Shown: in pieces, positions 1-7,494 of the stretch
How positions within the stretch are numbered: position 1 is the first letter of the stretch
Layout of the letters: each line of letters starts with the position of its first letter
DNA from: Prevotella sp. UBA5387
GTDB taxonomy: Bacteria; Bacteroidota; Bacteroidia; Bacteroidales; Bacteroidaceae
Length of the DNA: 14,821 bases
Direction: 5' to 3'
Assembly: GCA_002407775.1 (NCBI GenBank)
Contig: DHOP01000052.1
Location: forward strand, 1 to 14,821
Translations under genes and position numbers: made by a program
Notes under the pieces: model-generated
The model's database searches: none
Seen by the model: the letters and a program-made list of their open reading frames with translations, nothing else
Told to the model about the DNA's origin: nothing

Positions 1-23
1 ATAGCTTTATCCCGAACTGGGGT
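1..23. repeat. Probable terminal inverted repeat (right end) of an IS982-type element lying left of the window
   Basis: The reverse complement of these bases begins ACCCCAGTTCGGGATAA. The left end of the IS982-family element at 14286 begins ACCTGAACTCGGGATAA. The two agree at 13 of the first 17 positions, including an unbroken TCGGGATAA. The orientation is that expected if an element's body lies to the left and ends at about 23. The body is not in the window, so this rests only on end similarity. The two ends are not identical, so they may belong to different IS982 relatives. Confidence 0.5.
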
Positions 24-126
24 ACTGATATTTTTCAAAAAACATGCAGTGTTTTTACATTTTCTCCGTGGACATATTGTTATAAATAACACGGTCATGG
101 TGGGCTAAGATTAATTTTTGGTTTTG

Positions 127-158
127 CTTGGTGAACTCGAAAAATAGTTTTAACTTTG
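127..158 (+). promoter_or_regulatory. Bacteroidetes-type promoter for the repB-hisS gene run
   Basis: TAACTTTG at 151-158 fits the -7 consensus TAnnTTTG exactly. CTTG at 127-130 sits 20 nt upstream as a one-mismatch -33 element. Transcription would begin near 165, giving a leader of about 34 nt before the ATG at 199. It is the only good promoter match I noticed ahead of the six co-directional genes. Confidence 0.6.
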
Positions 159-198
159 TCCTCGTCTCCTTTGGGACAGCCGCATTACGACCAACAGC

Positions 199-1350
199 AT
201 GGCAGAAGACAATTCCACAGATATCACGACATCAGCTACCATAAGCCGAAAGACCAAGCGTACCTCTGATTTTGGAAAGGGTAAGAAACGCGATCTTAAA
301 CGCAACATCCCTTCAGATCTCATCCCCGTCGAGGAGGAGACTTGGCTCTTACAACCTATCGCAGTTACCATGATGCGCCATGACTATTCTCTTATTCAGA
401 TTAGGATATTGGTTACCATTGTGGAATACATGCAAAGCAAGCTTCACAAAATATTAAACAAGGATAATGTTGCTCCTGAAATCTTTTCCGATGTTGAGCT
501 TGATAACGATGGTCGACTTGAAATTAAGACTTTATTTAAGACACTCGGTGTAGATCCCAACCACTATCCTCAGCTTCGTCAGAGTCTGAAGATGTTGGCG
601 GCAATACCCGTTGAGATTCCTTATAAATCAAATGATGGACGAAGTTATCTGAAGGTAACCAACCTTTGTGACGTTTATATCCCAAAAGATACAGGAATCT
701 ACGAGAAATATGCAGTTCTGAAAATCGACCGCACCGTAGCTCAACGATTAGTTTCTTTGGACTTAGGTTATCACCGTCTAGGAAAACAAATTGTTTTTGC
801 ATGCCGTAACCGTTATACTCAACGCATATATATGTTCATTGAGAGCTGGGTTGACAAGGGTGGAACGCGCATCAAAACAATGGATTTCAGAAAGATGTTG
901 CGGTTAGAAGCCAATTATAAGAAATTTAGTGACTTCACTCGTCGTGTGCTCAATCCTGCAAAAGAGGAACTCGCCGCATTGGCAGAGAATGGTTTTTGTG
1001 ATTGTTATTTCGACTATGACAAGCGCTATTACAATGGCCAACGTGGAGGTGAACCCGATGAGTTAATATTCCATATTTATCGTCCAAAAAACAAGTTGAA
1101 CCAACAACTGAAGGATGTTACGGATATGCAACGTAGCCAGTTCGCGGATATGCTAGTAAGATACTTTGGGTTTGATGCGGCCGTGGCCAAGAACATGTCC
1201 GAGCGCATCACTCCCGAAAACTATCAGGATGCCGTATCCAAACTGGTCGACTTGCGCAATAGACTTCGCAACGATTTGACTATCCATGACCGGTCCGCAT
1301 ACACTTATCGAGTTTTGGACAATCTATTTCGTGGTATCCAAAATCAATAG
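199..1350 (+). CDS. RepB/Rep_3-family replication initiation protein
   Basis: This 383-residue protein resembles plasmid initiators of the Rep_3 (RepB/RepE-like) family, which bind origin repeats through two winged-helix domains and recruit the replication machinery. The first 45 residues are polar and basic (RKTKRTSDFGKGKKRDLKRN), probably a disordered tail. The core runs from about 50 to 300 and contains the family-like stretch RNRYTQRIYMFIESW near 204-218. A charged helical tail follows. The ATG at 199 lies 34 nt after the predicted transcription start, which supports this start. The gene leads a tight run of housekeeping genes, which is unusual for a plasmid initiator. I see no iterons in the available 198 bases upstream, and no partition or mobilisation genes. 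It may be a chromosomal, domesticated homologue acting in replication or regulation. The family assignment comes from sequence resemblance; the role is inference. Confidence 0.75.
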   Translation: MAEDNSTDITTSATISRKTKRTSDFGKGKKRDLKRNIPSDLIPVEEETWLLQPIAVTMMRHDYSLIQIRILVTIVEYMQSKLHKILNKDNVAPEIFSDVELDNDGRLEIKTLFKTLGVDPNHYPQLRQSLKMLAAIPVEIPYKSNDGRSYLKVTNLCDVYIPKDTGIYEKYAVLKIDRTVAQRLVSLDLGYHRLGKQIVFACRNRYTQRIYMFIESWVDKGGTRIKTMDFRKMLRLEANYKKFSDFTRRVLNPAKEELAALAENGFCDCYFDYDKRYYNGQRGGEPDELIFHIYRPKNKLNQQLKDVTDMQRSQFADMLVRYFGFDAAVAKNMSERITPENYQDAVSKLVDLRNRLRNDLTIHDRSAYTYRVLDNLFRGIQNQ

Positions 1351-1377
1351 ACACACTTTTTTATTAACTATATTTTC

Positions 1378-1875
1378 ATGAATTCGAGAACTTCTGATTG
1401 GTTTGAGACCAAGATCAAATATGAAAAGACCGCCGAAGACGGCGCATTAAAGCCAGTAATTGAACAATATGTTGTAGATGCTCTGAGTTTCACAGAGGCG
1501 GAAGCAACCATCATTGAGGAAATGTCAAGCTATATTAGCGGAGAATTTAAGATAGTAAGCATGAAGCCTGCACCCTACCATGAGATATTCTTTAGTGAAG
1601 ATCCCAAGGCTGACAAGTGGTATAAGGCGAAGCTTTCATTTATTACTATAGACGAAAAAACCGAAAAGGAGAAGAGGTCTATGGTAAATTATCTTGTTCA
1701 AGCCGCTACCCTTCCTGGCGCTGTGAATGCAATTGGAAACGTTATGGGCGGAACGATGATTGATTATGTCATTTCTTCCGTAACCGAAACAATGTTCATG
1801 GACGTATTTGAACACAAAATCAACTCAAAAACGAACCAAAAGGACGACATGCCTGAGTACAACAAGGCAGACTAA
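1378..1875 (+). CDS. DUF4494 family protein of unknown function
   Basis: This 165-residue soluble protein has no signal peptide or membrane segment. It begins MNSRTSDWFETKIKYEKT and carries the pattern of the Bacteroidetes DUF4494 family: an N-terminal WFE.KI.Y strand, a central segment ending DKWYKAKLSFITIDEKTEKEKR (about 78-100), a more hydrophobic segment around 100-130 (YLVQAATLPGA, IGNVMGGTMIDY), and a polar C-terminal tail. The end (SKTNQKDDMPEYNKAD) looks disordered. No catalytic motif is recognisable and I assign no biochemical function. It starts 27 nt after the RepB-type gene and ends 19 nt before the YggS-type gene, so it is almost certainly co-transcribed with both. The RepB neighbour makes a nucleic-acid-related role conceivable, but nothing in the sequence demonstrates it. 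Confidence 0.7.
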   Translation: MNSRTSDWFETKIKYEKTAEDGALKPVIEQYVVDALSFTEAEATIIEEMSSYISGEFKIVSMKPAPYHEIFFSEDPKADKWYKAKLSFITIDEKTEKEKRSMVNYLVQAATLPGAVNAIGNVMGGTMIDYVISSVTETMFMDVFEHKINSKTNQKDDMPEYNKAD

Positions 1876-1894
1876 GACAAGCTGAAATATAACG

Positions 1895-2569
1895 ATGAAT
1901 ATCGATGTTGCTCATAACTTAAAGGAAGTATTAAGCCATTTGCCACAGGGTGTGAAACTTGTTGCTATAAGCAAATTTCATCCCAAGGAATATATAGAGG
2001 TAGCCTATTCTGTTGGTCAGCGTATCTTTGGTGAAAGCCATGAACAAGAAATACGCGAGAAATCTGAAGTGTTACCTAAGGATATTCAATGGCATTTTAT
2101 TGGCCACCTCCAAAGTAACAAGGTAAAATACATCGTTCCATATATCCATATGATCGAAGCAGTGGATAGCTTGAAACTCCTTAAAGAGATTGATAAGCAA
2201 GCTGCTAAGGTTGATCGCACTATCAATGTACTTCTCGAGCTCCATATTGCAGAAGAAGAAACGAAATATGGCTTTTCGTTTGATGCTTGCCGCGAAATGC
2301 TTAAGCAAGGAGAATGGAAATCATTGGAACATATTCGTATATGTGGACTTATGATGATGGCAAGCAATGTTGACGATGAAAACCAGATTGCCAAAGAAAT
2401 GTTGATGGCGGCGGACTTTTTCGACGAGGTGAAGCGTGAATATTTTGCTGATGCCGACTACTTCTGTGAGAGATCTTGGGGTATGAGTCATGACTATAAG
2501 ATTGGGGTGAAATGCAGATCAACGATGGTTCGTGTCGGCACCGCTATTTTTGGTCCTAGAGTGTATTGA
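1895..2569 (+). CDS. yggS: YggS/PROSC-family pyridoxal phosphate homeostasis protein
   Basis: This 224-residue protein matches the single-domain PLP-binding TIM-barrel family (YggS, YlmE, PROSC). The family buffers cytosolic pyridoxal phosphate and affects amino-acid pools; it has no established enzyme activity. Visible hallmarks are KLVAISKFHP near the N-terminus, with Lys27 as the expected PLP Schiff-base lysine, FGESHEQE in place of the common FGEN.VQE, WHFIGHLQSNKVKY, the GLMMMA strand, and the phosphate-binding end WGMSHDYKIG...RSTMVRVGTAIFGPR. Length is normal for the family. It is the third gene of the run and stops 4 nt before the Fur-type gene. Its location upstream of the Fur-type gene and purA probably reflects shared expression rather than a shared pathway. 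The glycine cleavage P protein encoded downstream is itself a PLP enzyme, but that link is only thematic. Confidence 0.9.
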   Translation: MNIDVAHNLKEVLSHLPQGVKLVAISKFHPKEYIEVAYSVGQRIFGESHEQEIREKSEVLPKDIQWHFIGHLQSNKVKYIVPYIHMIEAVDSLKLLKEIDKQAAKVDRTINVLLELHIAEEETKYGFSFDACREMLKQGEWKSLEHIRICGLMMMASNVDDENQIAKEMLMAADFFDEVKREYFADADYFCERSWGMSHDYKIGVKCRSTMVRVGTAIFGPRVY

Positions 2570-2573
2570 CATC

Positions 2574-3065
2574 ATGGTGAGAAATAAGATGCTCGACAAT
2601 GCCCAGCGAATCCTCGACAATTACATTGAGGTAACCGCTAAACGAAAGACTCCGGAGCGTTATGCCGTTCTGAAGGCTATATATGGCATGGACGGGCATT
2701 TTACCGTTGAGGAGCTCAATGAAGCTTTGGAAAAGAAAAAGTTCATCGTGAGCAGAGCCACTCTTTATAACACTTTGCGTCTTTTGCTTAAGGTGAACCT
2801 TGTGGTTCGCCATAAACTAGTGGATAAAACCAAATATGAGGCGACCTTACGCAACGATAACCATAGTCATCAAATCTGCACCATGTGCGGGAAAGTTATA
2901 GAAGTGGAACTTCCAGATGTTGAATCTGCCATCACCTCATCTCGACTCTATCGATTTCGAAAGGAAGGATTCTCTTTATACATATATGGTATTTGTAGTA
3001 GTTGTCAATCCAAGTTGACACGCAAGAGAACAATGATTTCAAAAAACAAAACAGATAATAAATAA
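2574..3065 (+). CDS. Fur-family metal-dependent transcriptional regulator
   Basis: This 163-residue protein has the Fur/PerR/Zur two-domain layout. The N-terminal winged helix (about 20-85) contains RKTPERYAVLKAIYGMDGHFTVEEL and the recognition helix SRATLYNTLRLL. The C-terminal dimerisation domain has the regulatory metal site around NDNHSHQIC (His97, His99) and two CxxC pairs (Cys102/105 and Cys141/144) that would hold the structural zinc. I chose the ATG at 2574, 4 nt after the yggS stop, rather than a GTG at 2532 inside yggS; the ATG at 2589 is a further alternative. The sequence does not settle whether it senses iron, peroxide or zinc. It lies 12 nt before purA, so it is probably co-transcribed with it. 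No inverted-repeat Fur box was evident to me near the operon promoter. Confidence 0.88.
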   Translation: MVRNKMLDNAQRILDNYIEVTAKRKTPERYAVLKAIYGMDGHFTVEELNEALEKKKFIVSRATLYNTLRLLLKVNLVVRHKLVDKTKYEATLRNDNHSHQICTMCGKVIEVELPDVESAITSSRLYRFRKEGFSLYIYGICSSCQSKLTRKRTMISKNKTDNK

Positions 3066-3077
3066 GTTATACAGCGT

Positions 3078-4358
3078 ATGAATTCAGGAAAAGTAGATGT
3101 CTTATTAGGTCTTCAATGGGGAGATGAGGGCAAAGGAAAGATTGTTGATGTGCTCACACCAAGCTATGATGTTGTCGCTCGTTTTCAGGGAGGACCCAAT
3201 GCCGGACATACGTTAGAGTTCGAAGGACAAAAGTATGTGTTGCGAAGCATTCCATCGGGTGTTTTCCAAGGCGACAAGATAAATATTATTGGAAATGGTG
3301 TCGTATTAGCACCAGACCTTTTCATGGATGAGGCAAAGGATTTGGAGAAGAGCGGACACGAACTATGTTCACGCCTTCATATTTCTAGCAAGGCTCATCT
3401 TATTATGCCTACTCACCGTATCCTCGATAGTGCACTTGAATCTGCCAAAGGTAAGGACAAAGTGGGCACTACTGGTAAAGGTATCGGCCCAACATACACG
3501 GACAAAGTAAGTCGCAATGGCTTGCGAGTTGGTGATATCCTGGAAAACTTTGACGAAAAATATGCCGCTCATAAAGAACGCCACATGCAAATGCTTGCAT
3601 CTCTTGGATGGACTAACTTTGAGGGATTAGAGGAAACGGAAAAGAAATGGATGGAAGGTATAGATTATCTCCGTCAGTTCCAGATTGTCGATTCCGAACA
3701 CGAGATCAATCGTTTGATTCGTAATGGTAATAATATTCTTTGCGAAGGTGCTCAGGGCACGATGCTAGATGTTGACTTTGGAAGTTATCCATTCGTTACC
3801 TCAAGCAACACTATTTGTGCTGGTGCTTGTACAGGATTGGGTATCGGCCCAAACAAGATTGGTAATGTGTATGGTATTACTAAAGCTTATTGTACACGAG
3901 TTGGTGCGGGCCCCTTCCCTACCGAACTTTTTGATGAGACAGGTAAACGACTCCGCGACATCGGACATGAATATGGTGCCGTAACAGGTAGAGAAAGACG
4001 TTGCGGTTGGATTGATCTTGTTCAACTACGTTATAGCGTTATGATTAATGGTGTTACAGAGTTAATCATGATGAAGAACGATGTACTTGATGGATTTGAC
4101 ACTATCAAAGCTTGCGTCGCTTACGAATTGCCTAATGGCGAGATTACACGTGACTTCCCCTATGAGATAGATAATGTGAAGCCGGTATATAAAGAGTTGA
4201 AGGGTTGGAATGTGGATATGACTAAGTTCAACGACGAAACTCAATTCCCACAGACCTTTAAGGATTACATTGACTTCTTGGAGACAGAACTGGAAACACA
4301 TATTGGCATTATATCAATCGGTCCAGACAGAAAACAAACTATCGTTAGAAAGAAATAG
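3078..4358 (+). CDS. purA: Adenylosuccinate synthetase
   Basis: PurA (426 residues, normal length) makes adenylosuccinate from IMP, aspartate and GTP, the first committed step from IMP to AMP, in the cytosol as a dimer. The sequence shows the N-terminal signature LGLQWGDEGKGKIVD, with Asp16 and the GDEGKGK phosphate loop, then QGGPNAGHT with the catalytic His44. Further conserved blocks are TTGKGIGPTYTDK (IMP site), GAQGTMLDVDFGSYPFVTSS, the EYGAVTGRERRCGWID block near 296-311, and the GTP/guanine segment MMKNDVLDGFD. All expected catalytic motifs are intact. It starts 12 nt after the Fur-type gene and stops 2 nt before hisS, so it is tightly coupled to both. Confidence is near certain for function. 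Confidence 0.98.
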   Translation: MNSGKVDVLLGLQWGDEGKGKIVDVLTPSYDVVARFQGGPNAGHTLEFEGQKYVLRSIPSGVFQGDKINIIGNGVVLAPDLFMDEAKDLEKSGHELCSRLHISSKAHLIMPTHRILDSALESAKGKDKVGTTGKGIGPTYTDKVSRNGLRVGDILENFDEKYAAHKERHMQMLASLGWTNFEGLEETEKKWMEGIDYLRQFQIVDSEHEINRLIRNGNNILCEGAQGTMLDVDFGSYPFVTSSNTICAGACTGLGIGPNKIGNVYGITKAYCTRVGAGPFPTELFDETGKRLRDIGHEYGAVTGRERRCGWIDLVQLRYSVMINGVTELIMMKNDVLDGFDTIKACVAYELPNGEITRDFPYEIDNVKPVYKELKGWNVDMTKFNDETQFPQTFKDYIDFLETELETHIGIISIGPDRKQTIVRKK

Positions 4359-4360
4359 TA

Positions 4361-5731
4361 ATGGGAAACAACAAACCATCCATCCCCAAGGGAACTCGTG
4401 ACTTTGGTCCCGAGGAGATGGCCAAACGAAATTACATCTTTAACACCATCAAGGAGGTGTTCGCACTCTATGGCTTCCAGCAAATAGAGACGCCTGCTAT
4501 GGAGACTCTTCCTACCTTGATGGGCAAATACGGAGAGGAAGGCGATAAGTTACTATTTAAGGTACTTAATTCTGGCGACTACTTTAAAGGAGTTTCAGAT
4601 GACGAGCTACTTGATCGTAATACGTTGCACTTGCAAACAAAACTTTGCGAAAAAGGGTTGAGGTATGATCTTACGGTACCCTTTGCTCGCTATGTGGTTA
4701 TGCATAACAATGAGCTGGTATTACCCTTTAAGCGCTATCAGATTCAACCAGTTTGGCGAGCTGATCGTCCGCAAAAAGGGCGCTATAGAGAGTTTTACCA
4801 GTGCGATGCCGATGTTGTAGGCTCCAACTCTCTTCTCAATGAGGTTGAATTAATACAAATCATTGATACCGTATTTCAGCGCTTGGGAGTTAGAGTTCAG
4901 GTTAAAATCAACAATAGGAAAATTCTTACCGGTATTGCAGAGATTATCGGTGCAGCTGATAAGATTATAGATATCACTGTTGCCATTGATAAGCTTGACA
5001 AGATTGGCATTGATAATGTGAACGAAGAGCTTAGACAAGCAGGATTACCTGAAGATGCTATAGCAAAGCTTCAACCCATTATCGATTTGCAAGGCTCCAA
5101 TGAAGAGAAGCTCGATGTAATAGCAAATATAATGCAAACATCTGAGATTGGTCTCAAAGGAGTAGAAGAATTGCGCTTTATTCTCGATATGTTGAAGAAT
5201 GTCGATCTTCACAATGGAATCGTTTTAGACCTCACATTGGCTCGTGGGTTAAATTATTACACCGGTGCTATCTTTGAGGTTAAAGCCCTTGATACCGAAA
5301 TGGGTTCCATCACTGGTGGTGGACGATATGATAATCTTACAGGTATATTTGGCATGCCTGGACTATCAGGAGTAGGTTTCTCCTTTGGAGCTGACCGCAT
5401 CTATGATGTGCTCAATACATTAGACCTCTACCCCAAGGAGGACATCTCTGCAACTCAACTACTTTTCATTAACTTTGGTGAAAAGGAAACCTCATATTGC
5501 TTGCCCCTTGTGGCTAAGGCAAGAGAAGCCGGAATTAGAACGGAAATGTATCCTGACAAGGCAAAAATGAAAAAGCAGATGAGTTATGCCGATGCTAAAC
5601 ATATCGCTTATGTGGCAATGGCTGGTGAAAACGAAATTGAAAATGGGCAAATAACTTTGAAAAATATGATTACAGGAGAACAAAAATTGATGTCTCCAGA
5701 AGAGCTTATTGCTACAATCACAATACAATAA
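4361..5731 (+). CDS. hisS: Histidine-tRNA ligase (HisRS)
   Basis: This 456-residue class II aminoacyl-tRNA synthetase charges tRNA-His in the cytosol. Motif 1 lies in the N-terminal region (GTRDFGPEEMAKRNYIF onward). The ATP/histidine-binding stretch RYDLTVPFARY is at 101-111. Motif 2 (FKRYQIQPVWRAD, then GRYREFYQCDAD) spans 123-151. The histidine-specific LARGLNYYTG loop is at 293-302 and motif 3 (GVGFSFGADRI) at 337-347. The C-terminal anticodon-binding domain covers roughly 365-456. The length, and the insertion around residues 70-95 (SGDYFKGVSDDELLDRNT), look like the somewhat longer Bacteroidetes version. The gene is the last of the run, 2 nt after purA, and a strong terminator hairpin begins 27 nt after its stop. 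Confidence 0.97.
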   Translation: MGNNKPSIPKGTRDFGPEEMAKRNYIFNTIKEVFALYGFQQIETPAMETLPTLMGKYGEEGDKLLFKVLNSGDYFKGVSDDELLDRNTLHLQTKLCEKGLRYDLTVPFARYVVMHNNELVLPFKRYQIQPVWRADRPQKGRYREFYQCDADVVGSNSLLNEVELIQIIDTVFQRLGVRVQVKINNRKILTGIAEIIGAADKIIDITVAIDKLDKIGIDNVNEELRQAGLPEDAIAKLQPIIDLQGSNEEKLDVIANIMQTSEIGLKGVEELRFILDMLKNVDLHNGIVLDLTLARGLNYYTGAIFEVKALDTEMGSITGGGRYDNLTGIFGMPGLSGVGFSFGADRIYDVLNTLDLYPKEDISATQLLFINFGEKETSYCLPLVAKAREAGIRTEMYPDKAKMKKQMSYADAKHIAYVAMAGENEIENGQITLKNMITGEQKLMSPEELIATITIQ

Positions 5732-5757
5732 GTTGAAATCATAAAATTATAAATAAG

Positions 5758-5801
5758 TCCCCGATGCATCATTCTGATAGCTCGGGGATTTTGTATTTTT
5801 T
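5758..5801 (+). terminator. Intrinsic terminator after hisS
   Basis: Arms TCCCCGA (5758-5764) and TCGGGGA (5782-5788) form a 7-bp GC-rich stem. It is followed by TTTTG and then a second T-run ending at 5801. This closes the repB-hisS transcript and separates it from the glycine cleavage operon. Confidence 0.8.
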
Positions 5802-5848
5802 AAGTACAAATATATAATAATACAACTAACATATCAAATAAATTTTCG

Positions 5849-5856
5849 TAAGTTTG
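5849..5856 (+). promoter_or_regulatory. Possible -7 element of the gcv operon promoter
   Basis: TAAGTTTG matches the Bacteroidetes -7 consensus TAnnTTTG exactly and lies in the AT-rich gap after the hisS terminator. No good TTTG -33 element is visible 19-21 nt upstream, so the promoter may be weak or activator-dependent. Transcription would start near 5863. Confidence 0.4.
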
Positions 5857-5862
5857 CATTAT

Positions 5863-6008
5863 AAAACCCTACCTTAATCAGTGCTAAGGGTATATCGAGT
5901 ACTTAGATCAAAAGCCATCCTATAACCTTTGAATGAAGGAATTGAGTTTAATTCCAAGAAAACGAGAATATTGAGCAATATGAAAATTATAAATATTATC
6001 AATTAACT
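5863..6008 (+). other. About 146-nt untranslated leader of the gcv operon with small hairpins
   Basis: Between the likely promoter and the gcvT ATG there is no protein gene. Short inverted repeats are visible: CCTTA (5872-5876) with TAAGG (5885-5889), and GGAATT (5938-5943) with AATTCC (5950-5955). I do not see the conserved core of the known glycine riboswitch, nor a terminator. The length is enough for regulation by an RNA element or a protein, but this is inference. Confidence 0.3.
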
Positions 6009-7094
6009 ATGAATAAACGAACTTGTCTTTATGATCGACATGCGCAATTAGGTGCCTTCATGCAACCATTTGCTAGTTTCGATATGCCTATCCAGTACAC
6101 TTCTATTATTGAAGAACATAATGCGGTACGTCTGCATTGTGGCGTATTTGATGTTTCCCATATGGGTGAAGTCTTTGTAAAAGGTAATGAAGCAGAAAAA
6201 TTTGTCAATCATATTTTTACAAATGATATTACCAATGCCCCACTCTTTCAGATATATTATGGAATGATGCTATATCCAGAAGGTGGAACCGTTGATGATC
6301 TGCTCGTTTATAAAATGGGTAATCAGGAGTTCCTTCTTGTGGTAAATGCCGCTAACATTGACAAGGATGTAGCTTGGATTAAACAAAACAGCGAAGGATT
6401 TGACGTACAAATCGACGACGAATCTGACAACTATTCTCAGCTTGCAATACAAGGACCAGAAGCAGAGAAAGTCGTTGAGGAGGCCTTGGGGATTCCTTGC
6501 CATGAATTGGCTTTTTATACGGCCAAAACACGGACTCAATTTGGAGAAACGTTCATCGTTAGTCGCACGGGATACACTGGTGAAGATGGTTTTGAGATTT
6601 ATGCTTCTCATAAATTGATCGTTGACCTGTGGGATAAATTGCTTGATAGTAAGCGTGTTACGCCATGTGGTTTGGGATGTCGTGACACTCTTCGTTTTGA
6701 GGTTGGCCTTCCATTATACGGAGACGAACTATCAGATACGATAACACCGGTAATGGCTGGTCTAAGCATGTTCTGTAAGTTTGACAAACCCGAATTCATT
6801 GGCAAGGATGCTATTTCTAAGCAAAAGGAAGAGGGACCTACAAGCAGACTTCGTGGTATTGAACTAGAAGGAAATGCAATTCCTCGCCATGGTTATAAGG
6901 TATTACAAGACGGTAAGGTAGTTGGCGAAGTGACAACAGGCTATAAACTAATCTCTGTTGACAAGAGCTGTGCCGTGGCACTTGTTGACTCAAGCCTAAA
7001 ACTTGGTGACAAGGTTGAAATCCAAATTCGCAAGAAGACCTTCCCCGGAACCATCGTCAAGAAGAAATTCTATGACAAGCATTATAAGAAATAA
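6009..7094 (+). CDS. gcvT: Glycine cleavage system T protein (aminomethyltransferase)
   Basis: GcvT (361 residues, normal length) takes the aminomethyl group from lipoylated H protein, releases ammonia and transfers the methylene unit to tetrahydrofolate, giving 5,10-methylene-THF. Visible blocks are FASFDMPIQY near 22-30, FDVSHMGE at 47-54, LLVVNAANIDKD near 99-120, SRTGYTGEDGFEI at 185-197 and GLGCRDTLRFEVGLPLYGDEL at 221-241, followed by a C-terminal barrel domain. In the C-terminal domain, the segment where many homologues carry a VTSGT.SP-type motif reads VTTGYKLIS (308-316), a divergence that may be normal for this lineage. It is the first gene of the operon, followed by gcvH after 23 nt. 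The ATG at 6009 sits directly after AATTAACT, an A/T-rich start context. Confidence 0.97.
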   Translation: MNKRTCLYDRHAQLGAFMQPFASFDMPIQYTSIIEEHNAVRLHCGVFDVSHMGEVFVKGNEAEKFVNHIFTNDITNAPLFQIYYGMMLYPEGGTVDDLLVYKMGNQEFLLVVNAANIDKDVAWIKQNSEGFDVQIDDESDNYSQLAIQGPEAEKVVEEALGIPCHELAFYTAKTRTQFGETFIVSRTGYTGEDGFEIYASHKLIVDLWDKLLDSKRVTPCGLGCRDTLRFEVGLPLYGDELSDTITPVMAGLSMFCKFDKPEFIGKDAISKQKEEGPTSRLRGIELEGNAIPRHGYKVLQDGKVVGEVTTGYKLISVDKSCAVALVDSSLKLGDKVEIQIRKKTFPGTIVKKKFYDKHYKK

Positions 7095-7117
7095 TCATTA
7101 ACATTATACGAAATAAT

Positions 7118-7477
7118 ATGACTTACTTTAGTGAATCACATGAGTACGTACGCGTAGAAGGAGAATTCGGATATATCGGTATTACAGATTTCGCCCAGAA
7201 GGAATTAGGCAACATAGTATATGTAGATATGCCCGAAGTGGACGATGAAGTAACTGCTGGTGATGATTTTGGAGCTGTTGAAAGCGTTAAGGCAGCTAAT
7301 GATTTAATATCTCCAATAAGTGGTATAGTAATTGAAGTGAACGAAGCTCTTGAGGACCATCCAGAACTGATCAATCAGGATGCCAATTCTAACTGGATTA
7401 TCAAAGTCAAGCTTTCCGATCCTAGTGAACTCGAAAACTTGATGGACGAAGAGGCTTATAACGCTTCAATATCATAA
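7118..7477 (+). CDS. gcvH: Glycine cleavage system H protein (lipoyl carrier)
   Basis: GcvH (119 residues) is the lipoylated shuttle of the glycine cleavage system. It carries the aminomethyl intermediate from P to T, and its dihydrolipoyl form is reoxidised by L. The lipoyl attachment motif is intact: FGAVESVKAANDLISP, with Lys58 as the modified residue. The N-terminal SHEYVRVEGEFGYIGITDFAQ and the LGNIVYVDMPEVDDEV hairpin are typical, as is the C-terminal NSNWIIKVKLSDPSELENLMDEEAY. Length is close to the usual size of about 125. It lies between gcvT (23 nt gap) and gcvPA (17 nt gap). No lipoate ligase or synthase is encoded in the window, so lipoylation must be supplied elsewhere. Confidence 0.97.
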   Translation: MTYFSESHEYVRVEGEFGYIGITDFAQKELGNIVYVDMPEVDDEVTAGDDFGAVESVKAANDLISPISGIVIEVNEALEDHPELINQDANSNWIIKVKLSDPSELENLMDEEAYNASIS

Positions 7478-7494
7478 GAAATTGGGAAAACAAT

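Noticed and set aside
1..198. Plasmid origin with iterons upstream of the RepB-type gene
   Set aside because: No direct repeats of iteron size are seen in the available 198 bases. An origin further upstream cannot be excluded.
2532..2573. GTG start for the Fur-type gene inside yggS
   Set aside because: The added residues have no family similarity, and an ATG follows the yggS stop by 4 nt.
5857..6008. Possible glycine riboswitch ahead of gcvT
   Set aside because: The conserved glycine aptamer sequences and tandem layout are not visible.
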